64,000 nucleotides of DNA from Stenopsyche tienmushanensis (GCA_008973525.1 WACJ01000527.1:930001-994000); one strand, 5' to 3'; positions 12,701-25,034 are shown, counted from the first letter of the stretch. The notes: generated from the letters alone by a model not told the origin. A program made the numbers and translations.

Positions 12701-15313
12701 ACCATACAATCCAGTGCTCGGGGAAACATTTCGCTGTTGTTGGCTGCACGAAAAAAGTGGCACCAGGACGTATTATATTTCTGAACAAGTATGGTTAAAC
12801 TAATAAATATTACACAGTATTAAATTTTAGAAATGTATTCATTTTTTAAAAATTATTTTATATAGGTATCTCATCATCCTCCCATTTCGGCATTTTACGT
12901 TTCCAATAGAAAAGAAGGTTTTGCCATAGAAGCGAGTATTCTTGCAAAATCCAAATTTTACGGTATATCTATGATCAGACGTATGATTTATTCGTAGTGA
13001 AATTGATGTTTTAAAACATATTTTTATTTTTTGTAGGTAATTCCACATCGGCTATTTTAGATGGTGCTGCTAGAATAACTTTATTGCCCCTCAGGGAGAC
13101 ATACATAGCGACGTCTCCGTATGCTCATTGCAAAGGACTCTTGATGGGGACACTATCCATGGAATTGGGCGGAAGAGTTACCATTACGTGCGCTTCAACT
13201 GATTATTCCGCTGACATAGAATTTAAATTGAAGGTTGAAATTAATCATTAGCATGAAATTAATTTTATTGGCATGTACCTTCATATTTTTAATTCTTTCA
13301 GCCATTCTTAGGAGGTTCGGATAGCATAAATATGGTTTCTGGACGAATACGACATCATAAAGAAACGGTAGCAACGTTAGAAGGCCATTGGGATGATAAA
13401 ATTGAAATAAAAGATCGACGAACTATGGTAAATTTAATAATTTAAGACAAATTCTGGATATTTTGTTTATTATGATATATATATTTTTTTAATTAAAACA
13501 TAGGAAGAGTCTGTTTTGATGGATGTTGCAGAGCTTAAAACACATCGACTCAAAAGGCAACTTATAAATTTTGATCAACTCGGTGACTTTGAGAGTCAAA
13601 GACTATGGTCAAAAGTTTCGGCAGCTATTGGCAACGAAGATCAGGTTAATAATTGTTTATTTTATTTGTAAATTGTCATTCGTACTATTTTTGTAAAATG
13701 GTTTTGTGTCGATAGGTTGCTGCTACTGAAGAAAAGACTATCATAGAAGAAGCTCAACGTGAAAGAGCAAAAGGTCTCGGCGGTAAAGAATGGATACCTC
13801 AATATTTCCGTAAAGCTCCTCCAGACAATGGTATATTTATTGTTTTGAATATTGTTGATTTCATTGAAAATCCGCCGTGTATCTAAAAATATGTGTTTTC
13901 AATTATAGGTACTTTAGTTCACGGTTCGGAAGTATCAGCGTCCAGCCACTGGCATTATAATTTTCCTAATTTTACGTAAGTCATGATTCTAAAAATCTGC
14001 TATGATAATTGGAAAATTTGATTCAGATTTCAGTTATATTGCAAATTTAGATTTTAAATTTCCGTATTGAAAGTCAGGGCCGTAACAAGGGGTTGGCAAA
14101 GTAGACACCAAGAGCCAAACTGCGCTCGGGGCTCAAAACGCAGAATACTGGGTCGGCATAAGCCCGCAATAAAATAAAGACAACAGTATTCTGTAGATAT
14201 GTTCAGGTATGGTGTCCGATCGCAAGGCGCTCATTTGTTATGTAAGCGGTCTGAAAAGCGGACCGGTCAGACACATAGACATTGAAGCCACTCTGTCCTC
14301 TTTTAGGGCATTTTCTATGATATGTACAATCACGTAAGCTCCCTCAGAGGCTAACTTACACAGGTGGCTCACGCCAAATTAAATCGCGAACAATATTTAT
14401 CTATCTTAGCTAGTTTTTAGTTTTAAGTTACAAAATTTAATTAATTCTGCGCTCAGAGTGCAAGTGGCAACTCAAATTTAAGAGCGAGGGTGTCATGCAA
14501 AATAATTATTAAAAATGTATTCCTTATATTTTTACAGGGCGTGGAATGAAACATTAGATATTTTAGAGTATGAAAACGATTTCATGCTTAAAACATTGCG
14601 TCGAAAAACATTATCGGCTATCCCAAAAGTTGGAATTGATAGACCAATAGGTACACAACTAGAGGTAATCTATTCGAACATACCGTATTATAGATATTTT
14701 AGCTATTATTTCATCACATTATTATTATATTTCAGACTGAACATTCAGGATCTGAAAGCGATTCAACTAATTCGCATCATCATCAGGGAATGTCATCACA
14801 GGGGTAAAAAACAATAGTCGCGTTTATAAGTTGTAATGTTTTTGTTTTTCATTTTATTAACGTGTTTGAGTTTTGCATTAGAAGGCAGTCGGTAACATCG
14901 GCGCTATTACGCGTGGAGGCAGAATTAGCGGGTGTTAAAACCATGTTTGGAAGACTGGACGGAGATCAAGATAGTCCTTTGCGGGCTGTTAGAACGAAAT
15001 CACACGCTATGGGAGAAGAGACAAATGCAGCTACTATTTTGATGGCTGTTTTAGCACAGTAAAATTAAATATAATTAAGCTATTAGAATGTTATTTAATG
15101 TGCATCTTATGATAACGTATTTGATATTTTAGGCAGCAGGTGGTTGCCAGTACATTGACGCGAGTAGAAGCTGCATTACGTGAACAAAATAGACGCTCCA
15201 CAAATACAAACAGACGAACACTTTTTGGGTCCGATAATTTGTTTCATGATTTGGCCATATTGCTGCCTCTTAATATTGTTGCCTATTTTATTTTACGATG
15301 GCTATTTTTTTAG
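6721..15313 (+). CDS. Oxysterol-binding-protein-related protein, ORP5/8 type (21 exons)
   Basis: Lipid-transfer protein of the OSBP family; ORP5/8 members sit in the ER by a C-terminal anchor and exchange phosphatidylserine for PI4P at ER-plasma-membrane contacts. Exons: 6721-6969, 7492-7555, 7739-7842, 7916-8077, 8153-8239, 8309-8453, 8529-8649, 8844-8941, 10522-10685, 10758-10936, 12608-12788, 12866-12962, 13037-13233, 13302-13427, 13504-13644, 13716-13830, 13909-13975, 14538-14664, 14736-14803, 14882-15058, 15133-15313. They total 2,850 nt, an exact 949 codons plus stop, and every phase agrees. A basic KKRVT stretch precedes a PH domain at about 190-305. The ORD fingerprint EQVSHHPP is at about 517-524. 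The last ~24 residues ([20 protein letters not shown]...) form a membrane anchor. The start MSHSPAF was preferred because it opens the coding exon; upstream exons are unknown. Mobile elements sit in introns at 7601, 10989 and 14075. Confidence 0.95.
7601..7691. mobile_element. Short MITE with GTGCGGCAGGGAAA-type inverted ends
   Basis: A 91-bp element within ORP intron 2. Its left end GTGCAACAGGGAAACTTTCT and the reverse complement of its right end GTGCGGCAGGGAAATTACC form imperfect terminal inverted repeats extending through CTTATTT(G/A)AAA. Longer relatives occur at 16010-16955 and 30320-30531. Confidence 0.6.
9101..10357 (+). CDS. Candidate large in-frame cassette exon of the ORP gene
   Basis: Inside ORP intron 8 lies one open frame of about 420 codons on the gene strand. 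An acceptor (polypyrimidine tract ending CAAG at 9100) joins in phase 1 to the preceding exon, and a donor (AAAAAGG followed by GTAACG at 10358) leaves phase 1, matching the next exon at 10522. The exon is 1,257 nt, exactly 419 codons. A second in-frame acceptor at 9207-9208 could shorten it to begin at 9209. If the donor is not used, the frame stops at 10371 and would make a PH-domain protein without the lipid-transfer domain. The product is hydrophilic and Lys/Ser/Asn-rich, with no recognised domain; it would sit between the PH domain and the ORD. Alternative inclusion is an inference from phase and openness. Confidence 0.65.
10989..12531 (+). mobile_element. pogo/Tigger-type transposon relic in ORP intron 10
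   Basis: The ends AGTACAATAAAACTT at 10989 and, in reverse complement, AGTACAGTAAAACCT at 12531 are inverted repeats of the Tigger kind. Between them a decayed DDE transposase can be read near 11640-11910, with [13 protein letters not shown], then FLPKNTTSL, a stop, and PMDQGI, all hallmarks of the jerky/Tigger family. Stops and frameshifts make it inactive. It accounts for nearly the whole intron and is itself interrupted near 11924 by a small repeat. Confidence 0.8.
11932..12005. repeat. TTAACCCTATC repeat, copy 1
   Basis: About 70 bases beginning TTAACCCTATCGGACCGGAA and containing the imperfect inverted pair TGAGAC / GTCTCA match a second copy at 16288-16365. The TTAACCC start recalls piggyBac-like termini, but a matching right end was not found. 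Confidence 0.5.
14075..14350 (-). mobile_element. hAT-like nonautonomous element, reversed partial copy
   Basis: It starts CAGGGCCGTAACAAGG and runs, in reverse orientation, through segments shared with the complete copy at 19758-20256: CAAAACGCAGAATAC, GGCATAAGCCCGCAAT and the paired GCGGTC/GACCGG block. It lies in the 562-bp ORP intron before the exon at 14538 and explains most of it. The far end runs into unrelated sequence. Confidence 0.7.
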
Positions 15314-16009
15314 TCAATATGTAAGTAAAATTTAAATACTATTATATCAATCCTCTCCAATCAATCAGCTTATTTATATCAATTTTCACATGATTTTTCA
15401 TACAATCACACTTTTTGTATATTTGTTCCCCCATACAGGCCCTGTCCCCGTACAGGCCCTGTCACATAATTTCGGTGGACGTTTTCTTCCTCCGCTTAAA
15501 TACGATTTAACAAGTTATTTAATTTCTATTTAATGTGATTAGCACATGCAAATATAAAATAATCAGAATATAAAAAATATACATTTAGACATAAAATTAA
15601 AATTACTAACGTCTCACTGTTACGTATTTCTATAAGATTTACCAATGTTAACATTACGAACGTCTTTCTATAATGTCATCAAAATGACAACTGTCTAAAT
15701 ATCTTTTGAGATCGACCTCGAAACTTGCATTTCTACCCTCGTCTGTTCGCACTTTTTTATCTTCACTTTTTGTTAATTTAACTAATGACAAAGTCAAGCT
15801 TATCGATCAAAGATAAAACAACATCTGAGAGAAGATGCGCCACATGTCCGTGTTTATCCCATGCGTTATAATATTGCATCGCCATTCCTTCTATTTACGC
15901 TTCAACTATCGAATTTGGGAACAACACTGATTCACAGTTGGTGACGAGTGTGTTAAGGTGGCCCCCATTCTGATCGATGAGATGATCGAGTTTTGAAGCT
16001 TCTCATCAT

Positions 16010-16955
16010 GGTGCATCAGGGAAACTTCCTTATTTGAAATGTGTGTCTTGAAGCAACAGTTATTCTGAGACAGGTGGGACGACGCTTATTCAAAAGAGCA
16101 GAATCTATCATTCGACTGTTTGGTGTGCATTGCCGTGACGTGAATGAATCTTTTGCGAGAAAATGACGTTTTCTTATGACGTCTCCCTAGTTTTTACTGA
16201 CCGTCCAAGAACTTTAACCTAAGAGCAATATTCAAACTGCTATTTGATAACATACCCGTTGATATGCTGGAACTTTGAACAAGTTATAATTTAACCCTAT
16301 CAGACCAGAAATTGTGAGACAGAGACGGGGGTCTTGCGTCTCATCATACATTCGTGCATTGATGGCAAAGTTGTGACGTAAAGTTACCCCTACATGTTTA
16401 AATATTCTCAATATATTACTTTATATAAACTTGTAAATATTCATGCTTACTATTCAACAAATAATTGCATTCTAAAGAATCTTTTAACCGTCATAAAATT
16501 TAGGTATAATTAACTGAAATCGCTATCGTCGGATAAGCTATTAAGTTCTTTCGACGAAGATTAGACGACTTTCGTTCATGTTGTCCTGAGAGCAGGAGTT
16601 TGTTTTGATAATTAAGATACTCGCATCATTCTTATCGTTGACCAATTTTGTTATTCCCCCTTGACTGTCCTGGAGTGGCGTCATTAGCCGAAAATCACCA
16701 CTCCTTTGCAAAATCTACTCCTTTAGAAGTAAACTGGCAGGCTTGCACGGTAACCCTATCCTTTTATTTTCGCAACAACATTTTTGTTATCAATAGTGTA
16801 AACTTATTTAGTTTGGTTCAGTTCATTTTCAACAGAAAAATGGATTTACATTTGAGCGTAGCGTGTCTGCTCTCCGGTCCGAACCGGTCAACTGATATCT
16901 CTTAATCTGTTTGTGTTATTCATTTTTAAACTAAGATATTTTCCCCGCCGCATCC
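16010..16955. mobile_element. DNA-transposon relic, GGATGCGGCGGGGAAA ends
   Basis: The left end GTGCATCAGGGAAACTTCC and the right end (reverse complement GGATGCGGCGGGGAAAATATC) match the ends of the short MITE at 7601-7691. The first ~130 bases also match 30320-30430. It is about 0.95 kb, with an 85-codon open frame near 16648 that shows no recognisable domain. It contains the second TTAACCCTATC repeat. Confidence 0.55.
16288..16365. repeat. TTAACCCTATC repeat, copy 2
   Basis: Closely similar to 11932-12005: TTAACCCTATCAGACC, GTGAGACAGAGACGGG, TCTTGCGTCTCATCATACA. It lies inside the element at 16010-16955, so it is the younger insertion there. Confidence 0.55.
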
Positions 16956-18526
16956 TGTATATGAAATAACATTTCCTTAATATAATAGAATGTGAATTAA
17001 TGTTTGTGCCATAATTTCAGGTGGGTGACACATAGCTCCGTCCGATCTGATGATCATTTGATGAACTATATATTGTTATTGAAAAAAAAAACAAGTGTAA
17101 TAATCACTACTGTGTCCAATAACTTTTATTATTTTAATAATATTGTCTTAATTTTTTTATTCAGTGATAATTTCAAAATTTATACGTTGTAGAAATTTAT
17201 TTTTATGTTACAAAATTTGCCAGTATAGTGCTACTTTACATTAAATATTATAATAATTATTATTGATCTAAAGTATATTTTATTTATGTTTTTAATTTTT
17301 ATATGTTTATTGTTTACAATATTTGTGGTAGGTTTTTTTCCGTTAAAATTTAAGATCATTGTTTTATTTAAACATTAATGGTGCCATTAGTGGATATTCA
17401 TGTCAATGTTAGTTTATCTATTTTTCGATAGTCTAGGATAGAACTGTTGTATTTTATTTTGCTACGTGCTTGGAATTATATCACGTGCCTACAAGCACCG
17501 AGTAAAAATTGTGTATAAACGGCAAACAGAATACAATCGAAACGTGATTAATATTTTATCCTATTTTTATATCTATTGTAACTTCATCCCCGTGTGTTGA
17601 ATTTATTCACGCAGTTAATACTTTATGTGATATTAAAATACATTTATATGAACATTGCTGGATTAAATTTAAAGTCCGCTCGCTTCGAGAAATATATATC
17701 GATGAAAATGTAATGCTATGATTTTATTAGCGCTATTAATGTTTTAAATGAGCATATGAAAATGAATGCATATGATTTATAATATTCATCATATTTTACT
17801 CTCTTAATATAATTTTATTCGAGAATTCAGTATTTTTTATGCATATATTGTATATTCAAATCTTATATTACATATATAAAACTATCAGTATTAAAATTCA
17901 ATTCCCTCAGATATTTGCATTGACATAACACTATAATTAATCTATTATATATTTAATCCTTATGCCCATGATGTGCCTGCTTGTCTTTTGATATAAAAAA
18001 AAATCCAGCATCCCTCAGCATTCATCGCAAATAATTCAGATTGTACATTTTATGATATTTAGGTTGCTAATAATGTACGTAGAAAATAACTATATTATAA
18101 ACTTCACGTTTTAAATCTTATATTTTTGAATTTCTCAAGGCGCGCTAGCACTTCCAAGATCTTGACATGGGTACTTAAAGCATTAAAAGACATGAGACGA
18201 GCACCGAGACGCGCTGTCGATTTAAAATCTCACAGCGACGATTGTAATTTTAAAATATTCCACTTCGAATAACATTAACGCTTCATATTCTAATGACGTG
18301 CTTTAAATTAATTTTGTTATTGAGACATAATATCTATGGTGCATCGTTTTTTATAAAGATATTACAAATAATTGTTATTGCAAAAAAATATTAAAATACA
18401 TAAAAATATAAAAGCACTTCAATTAAAATCATTATTTAATTCATAAGTATGTAAAAATATGACGAATTTATATGAAAGTTAAATAAACTTTGATTCACTC
18501 ATAATATTTATATGACATGTACACAC

Positions 18527-18636
18527 GGTCATCCAAATAAGACGTCTAGTGACGACGACGAATAGCAAAGTTTTGATGGATTCGTCAATAAGCAAAATTA
18601 TCACATTAAACATCTAGACGTCACGTTTGGATGACC
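18527..18636. mobile_element. 110-bp MITE with GGTCATCCAAA inverted ends
   Basis: The left end GGTCATCCAAATAAGACGTC and the reverse complement of the right end GGTCATCCAAACGTGACGTC are inverted repeats of about 22 bp, both followed by TAG. The core has no coding capacity. Confidence 0.65.
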
Positions 18637-19757
18637 CGATAACTTATGTTCGATATACAATAATATTTTTACGTGTATTTATTTTGCATATATTCGAAAT
18701 GTAAAAAAATGTTAGTGATTTAATTTAACAATTCCAAACGTGCATTGAAATATTCACGCACCCTTAAGACTGTACGCGCGAATTTAAACGAAACTAGCAT
18801 ATCGCATCTATTTCACACGAGGTTATTGTTTCGACCCGTTGTTCTCTCAAAAATTTATACGATGATATTCCCGCGGAAAGATATTTCGATGGTGCGCCGT
18901 CGTATCATAATGTGATAGTGGCTTATTGTATTATAGTAGTTTTATTCGTTGGATATATGAAAACTTTGCATTTATCACTTTGCTACATATTTTAATAGCG
19001 TAGATTTATACATTCAGATAGATTTTTCTATTATATTCATATTGTGGTGTCACAGCTTACGTATGCAAATGTTGAAAAAATAAAACAGATATTGATATTT
19101 TTATATTATAAACGATTATAATGAATGTTAGATGTCATAGTTTCCCCGGTGATATAAACAAAAGATGTGGTCAGTCCTCTGGATTTTGTATCAATACAAT
19201 TTTATTCTTTAAATGTATACACTTCCGTGATGCACACGAGGATGGTTAGAGGTGCATATAACAAAAACAAGGAGCGCATATTTGTGTGCTTACGATGCTT
19301 GGTTTATGTCCTAATTTTAATTTTATAATCTGTTGTACACTTTGTGCACTTGTCAATTTAGCGAATAAAATAGATAGCCAAATAAAAAATATTAAAGCAA
19401 GCGATTTGTTTCATTATTTTTAATAAACATGGCGAACTTTTTTGGTTCTAACATTATTTTATTATGTAAACTAAATTGAAAATACTATTTAGCATTTATA
19501 TTATAGGATCTAAAAGCCATAATTCATTACATCGAGTTGATGTGTGCTTAAATCAATTAAAAATATGGATATTTGTATCAAGAGGATGCGAAAGACACCG
19601 GAAAGACGCTGAAGAAAACTACATTAAACAAATTGAATTTGTTTAATTAATAATAAAATATTGCCTGTTGATTTTAATTTTAGGATTACTCGGAATCGAT
19701 CCCGGTGCATTCTGGAAACCCGAAGGAATTAATTCACGGGGTGAAATATATCAATAT

Positions 19758-20256
19758 CAGAGCCGTAACAAGGTTATGTATGAAGCACCCGTGGCAAGTA
19801 TCTAACATCCCTCTCCAGGAAATCTAATTTATTTTTTAAAGTTAACTAATATTATTATAAATGCAATATATTAAATACAGCAGAAAAATCCGAGAAAAGC
19901 CCTAAAAGAGAACGGCGTGGCTATAAGGTTTCTATGTCCAATCGGTCCGCTTTTCGGACCGCTGATATGACAAATGAGCGCCTCGCGATCGGATGCCAAA
20001 TATTGTTGTCTTTATTTTATTGCGGGCTTATGCCGGCTGGGTTGGCCCAATTTTTAAGCGATAACGAAGAAAAAAGGGATGAGACAACTTAATATGTATT
20101 ATAAAAACGGACAGAGTCAATCAGGTTTGGTTCATGTAAAGTAGAATGGTCAAGTATGTGCAACTCTCAATTGGGTCGGTGTTCTGCGTTTTGCGCCCCA
20201 AGTCCAATTGCGCCCGTGGCAGGCGCCTGCTTTTCCGCGCCCTAGTCACGGCCCTA
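19758..20256 (+). mobile_element. hAT-like nonautonomous element, full length with 8-bp target duplication
   Basis: The 499-bp element starts CAGAGCCGTAACAAGG and ends CTAGTCACGGCCCTA, imperfect inverted ends. It is flanked on both sides by ATCAATAT (19750-19757 and 20257-20264). An 8-bp target duplication and CAG-type ends are the hAT signature. Four other partial copies lie in the window at 5043, 14075, 23455 and 25035. It has no transposase frame, so it would depend on one supplied elsewhere. Confidence 0.85.
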
Positions 20257-20264
20257 ATCAATAT

Positions 20265-22159
20265 CAACAATAATAACATTTATAATTTAGATATACTATA
20301 TATTGTCATGAATCCTTTGCAGATTAGCTCCGAAGGCTTTGGGCTCACGTTGATAGCCGGAGATCATTGGCAGTCGGAGCGTTAAACAATTTTTGGCTCG
20401 TTAAGAAAAAAATCACGAAGTTGTGTGAAGAAATAGTTTTGTGATGCAATTAGTGTTTATTATAAATCCTACTCAATAGTGATGTCATAAAGTTAATTTA
20501 TACCAAACGCGAAAAAAAACGTTTATCTGACGTCACTGCGCCTTGGAGAAATGACATCACCGCTAACGAAATAACTCTCTCTCTCCAAATGGTAAAAAAT
20601 CAAGGTACAGATAGCTCAGTCCAGAAAACAATAACCGTTCAAGTAATGGGCGTTGAGAATTTAAAGTGATGCTAATCGTCGTGGAAGTCGAATAAATTAG
20701 TCGCCTTTTAGAAGTAGAAACGATCGAAAAATTGTGAGAATTCGGCCTCAAGATTGGCATCATCTTTCCAAAATTAAACCGTGACTAAATGAGGCTGGAA
20801 GACTTGTTATGTTGTTTTACTACATTTTTTTCTTCTCGGCCTCTTTGATAATCGAGATGACCCAACAACCTTTCTGTACTTCAAGACTCAATAATACAAA
20901 TATTGTTTTACTCGGGTGTAGAAATCGTCTATAAAATATATATATATTGCGAAAATAATACAAGGATTCGAACCGAAAAGCGGAAAAACCGTTATTTTTT
21001 GTGAAATGACAACCGTTAATGAACCGGTTCGAAGATATCGGTTTATTTCGGTTCGATACACGTCATACGCTCATGCGTTACTTTTATGATTTGAAGCTCA
21101 ATTTTATTTGCAACCAAATTTGACAATCTTATTTTGTACGTGTTCCCACGGAAATATAACTGACATACAGACGATATATTTAAATTTCTACTCCTGTTTA
21201 GTTATGGCTTTGGGTATCATCAAATTGGCATGTAATGTGCATCAAATAGCGTTCCTCGATTGTTTCAGAATTGAGACTTTCGTATGTTTTTGCTATTATC
21301 ATCGACTGGTACACGAGACCTTCTAGGACGGCCCACGAAACATCCTTATGTATTTCTTCCACGATCAACATGAACGCCTTTAATAGTTTATCAAATATAT
21401 CCGGTTCGGTGACTTTCCAAAGCTAACAGTTCTATTTTTAACGCCGATTTTGGACATAAGAGGGCAATAAAACAAATAGATAATGTGCTAAATGCAAACT
21501 CAATGCGATCGTGATTCATGTTCATCTTCATAAAAAGCTGTAGGCGCGCGTTGTTATAGGTTTTATGATCGATACTCCCAAAATAGCAACTGGCTAGCCT
21601 TGATGACCTTTCGGAAAAGCAAGGCTTTTTTCGACAATGCCAATCCTGGATCTATTGTGACGCAATTAAGATGCATTGAAAAAGTGGACGAACTCAAAAT
21701 CTTGATTATGAAATTGACCGCTGAAACGACATGTATTTAAACATTAAATGAGCTTAACATTAGATGGTCCCATAAGTTATGTCGTTTTTCTTAATCTTTG
21801 TATAACGTTTGTTTCGGTACCCAAATCGAAGTTTGTGGCAATATTTAATATATTTATTCCAGGACTTTTCTTAAAATAATTTGCTTATCAAATCGTTATA
21901 ACAATGGACGACCACATTCAGTTTTATTTCCAGTGGGATTTCAACTCTAAATATTTTAATTACAATGAAAACTATACATTGATTTGTTTGAAATATTCTA
22001 TTGATGTTTCCTTACAGAACTCTATGTACACTACCGACAATAAGTTTGGAAACACCTGTAAAAACATAAACATTATCCATTACAAATTATTTATTTTATG
22101 TTATATCATTACACTACGAAATGAAGGCTTTTATTTCAGAAAAATTGCTTGAAAAAATG
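20265..22159. other. Gene-free stretch
   Basis: No gene is seen. A short ACCGGTT-rich patch at about 20968-21055 resembles the degenerate ends of an ACCGGT-type hAT element such as that at 58536. Small open frames near 21108 and 21904 carry no recognised motif and are ordinary for AT-rich DNA. Confidence 0.5.
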
Positions 22160-22390
22160 AAGATTTCTAATAAGAAGGTACGAAAAACGTCGGTAAACCG
22201 GGAATTTGGCGAACAGAAAAAGACCGGCCCGCCCAAAACCTATTACGAATGCCGAGTATAATTTATCACATCTAATCGCTCAGATGAAATCGTCATCTTA
22301 CAACTGAAGAGTTGGCGATAAAGTTGAATGAAACTGGATAATCTGATGTGTCGATCGGAATTTATGGACGTGTGTAGCGCTGAAGAAAGA
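22160..22390 (+). pseudogene. Tc1/mariner-superfamily transposase N-terminal relic (tentative)
   Basis: Reading across frames gives a GPPKTYYE-like linker followed by TTEELAIKLNETG and VSIGIYGRV, which looks like the helix-turn-helix part of a Tc1-like transposase. Frames shift at least twice and stops occur. The call rests on motif resemblance only. Confidence 0.35.
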
Positions 22391-22446
22391 AAGAAACCCA
22401 CGTTAAACATAAAACGGGTACAAAAAATACAAATTGGACAACTGCT

Positions 22447-22750
22447 TTAACCCCTTCAACCTTAAGTATCGCTGTTAAAAGTGTCATCCGTAATGACACG
22501 ATCTTTTCGCCGCTAGCAGATACGTACGTCATATCTAGTTTACGAAAATAGTATATCATCAAGTTTGAACAAGTCAGTTTCCAAGATGAATCATTCTTAC
22601 ATCTAAAGCATACAACACTGCAATCGGACATATCCGTCATTTTCTATTGAGGTTTGCTTAACATTCACAATGCGGATATATCCGTCATACCCACTTTGCA
22701 AGAGCATTGGTATTGACGAATATATACGTCATATCCACTTAAGGGGTTAA
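22447..22750. mobile_element. piggyBac-like MITE with TTAA ends
   Basis: The 304-bp element runs from TTAACCCCTTCAACCTTAAG to CCACTTAAGGGGTTAA, so the ends are inverted repeats that include TTAA, the piggyBac target. Inside, the motif TACGTCAT(A) recurs several times. It has no open frame of note. Confidence 0.7.
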
Positions 22751-22814
22751 TGAAAAAGGAAGGATTTAGTTAAAGAATGACGGAAAATTAAATTAAGAGG
22801 GTTACTTGAATTTG

Positions 22815-23455
22815 TAAACATGGAAAAAAATGATTATCGTTATGTGATATAATACTTTTATTTGAAAGGTCTCAGTCCAACTAATATCAAATCCGAGCTA
22901 GATTTTGCTCTCAGGAAGTCTGCTACTTCGATTATAACAGTAAGATGTTGGGTGGCAGATTTTAAACGAGGCCATACGAGTTATTAAGACGTTCGACCAA
23001 ATGAGGAAGCCACCCTAGAAATGACGAAGAAAATTCACAAAATACTATTGGACGATCGACTGTCTGGCAGTCATGGTAGGCCTTTAAAAAATGCCGTACA
23101 TCGCATATTAACTGAAAATTTGGACATGATAAAGCTGTGCGCAAAATGGGTGCCGCGATTGCTCAAAACGGAATAAAAACAGTGTCATGATGATGTTTCA
23201 ATCGAGTGTTTAGCGATGTTTCACAGCAATAAGGTCGAGTTTTTGCATATATTCAGGATGAAACATGGGTTCATCACTTCACATCTGAAGCAAAGGAACA
23301 TGGAGACTCGAGCTTTATATTGGTCACGATATTAAGCCCGCTCAATAAAAGTGCACAGCAAGGTGCAAAAATTGCATTTAATATCTATGTCTGTAAGGAT
23401 ACGCTTATTCTCAAATTCGAGTGTGCTCTAAGCGCGAAATAAATGAAAAATGGCT
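22815..23455 (+). pseudogene. mariner transposase relic
   Basis: Much of a mariner transposase can be followed from the N-terminal region: YLKGLSPTNIKSELD, VADFKRGHTSY, the linker RPNEEATLEMTKKIHK, the second helix-turn-helix VHRILTENLDM, then KLCAKWVPRLL. The first catalytic Asp region reads QDETWVHHFTSE. Stops and frameshifts are scattered throughout and no C-terminal half is found. No clear inverted ends were located. Confidence 0.8.
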
Positions 23456-23853
23456 AAGAAAGCAACATTTGGCGCCCTAAAAGAAGACGGATTGGCCATA
23501 AGGTCTATGTGTCCAATCGGTCCGCTTTTGAGACCGCTGACATGACGAATGAGCACCTCACGATCGAACGCTATACTTGAATATGTCCACAGAACGATTA
23601 TGAGCTCTCATTACAAAACGAAGTTGTCCGAACAAGACTGATCGGGTGGGTTGTTTAAATTTGACAATTGGTCGAAAATATTGTTATCTTTATTAAGACA
23701 ACTTAGTTTATATTATAAAAACGGACAAGTCAATCAGTGTTGATTCATGTAAAGTCAAGTAAAATAAAAATCATGTGCAACTCTCGACCGGTATTCTGCG
23801 TTTTGCGCCCCAAGCCCAGTTGCGCCCGTAGCGGGCTCCTGCTTTTCCATTAA
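23456..23853 (+). mobile_element. hAT-like nonautonomous element, partial copy
   Basis: It matches the interior and right part of the 19758 element: CCCTAAAAGAAGACGG, TCCAATCGGTCCGCTTTT, the TGAGCxCCTC block, GTATTCTGCGTTTTGCGCCCC and the CCTGCTTTTCC near the end. It breaks off before the terminal CGGCCCTA, having lost its right end. Confidence 0.7.
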
Positions 23854-24767
23854 GTATAAATTATCAATTATACAGAGTTTTTTTCGATAAGTACTAAGCG
23901 TTTCCAAACTTGTTATCAGTAGTGTGTAACGATACATTTATTAAAAAATCTATTTAAAAATAAATGAGTAAAACTCTGCCAATAAGGCTGTTTATGGATC
24001 TTTTCAAAATTGTGTCCCATTAGTCTATGTGAATCGTTACATTATTCCAACTATAAACTATAGTATTGTGTCAAGTTATTTGCTGAATAATTCTAGGTAA
24101 AAAAATATTAAAACCACATTTCCACATTCTCAAATTTGACAATCTGCTGGTTGAGATAGCATGTTTGATGACTACATCGAAAACATCTATTTTTATTTCA
24201 TTCTGTGAGGTGACGTACTAGAGAGTGGTACTGTGGATTAGCAGTCAAGAGTTGCGACCACATATAAGGTCAGTCTAAGGACTTTGTTTTTATATATCTT
24301 TATTGACCTGTTATAAATTGTTTAAAACATGATCTATGATATTGACATAATTTTGCATACACCGACTGATCTATAACCGTGACATAAAATGATGCAGAAG
24401 AGCGTCCATAACCAAAACAAACAATTTTCGCACGAAAACAACAATAACGATTGTTAATGTTGTAAATGCAAGATTAACCATTTTGCAACATACGATCGCA
24501 TTATCGGAAAATTGTGCAATTTTTGCAACCGAAAAATGGCGTAATTTATGTACATGCTTCGCTGTGTAAATACAGTGGAAAATTTCCTACATGGCTTGCT
24601 GGACTTCAGCTGAAAAAAAAATTAAATAAATTATCTTAATGTATGCAAGAACTGCAGTCAATGATTAGCATACGGAATACATGCATTCTTTTACAATCGC
24701 TGTCTGGAAGAATATCATTAAATAGCGATATTCTTATATAATTTATCAGCCAAATTCAAAATCGTGC
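23854..24767. other. Gene-free AT-rich stretch
   Basis: No coding sequence or repeat end was recognised here. Confidence 0.4.
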
Positions 24768-24950
24768 TTAACCCTTTGAGTAGTGAGCTGATTTTAAATC
24801 GTCATAAACTTGGATGCTAGATTTGTATAAGGATCGTCGCAGCGTATATGAAGCTTGTACATGAATAAATAAACACTATCGATAGCACACAATATTCGGT
24901 AATTTCTTCGAGTGAACATAAACAATACACTCGAAATCGATTCATTATAC
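24768..24950. repeat. TTAACCCTTTGAGTAGTGAG repeat, copy 1
   Basis: About 180 bases from TTAACCCTTTGAGTAGTGAG to CGAAATCGATTCATTATA match 62485-62690. Shared landmarks include GTCGCAGCGT, TATGAAGCTTGTACAT and AAACACTATCGATAGCACAC. The TTAACCC start suggests a piggyBac-like terminus. Confidence 0.65.
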
Positions 24951-25034
24951 CTGGTTCACTGGAATTCGGACACAATTCTGTGTCCGACCGCTACGCTGTA
25001 GTTACGTTGCTTTCGTGATCGTGCATATCATAGA

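Larger units (their letters stand above)
15314..19749. other. Gene-free stretch downstream of ORP
   Basis: No coding sequence is supported. The first part is probably ORP 3' untranslated sequence, but no clear poly(A) signal could be chosen. A 0.95-kb element sits at 16010-16955 and a small palindromic element at 18527-18636. The remainder is AT-rich with no structure I can name. Confidence 0.5.
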
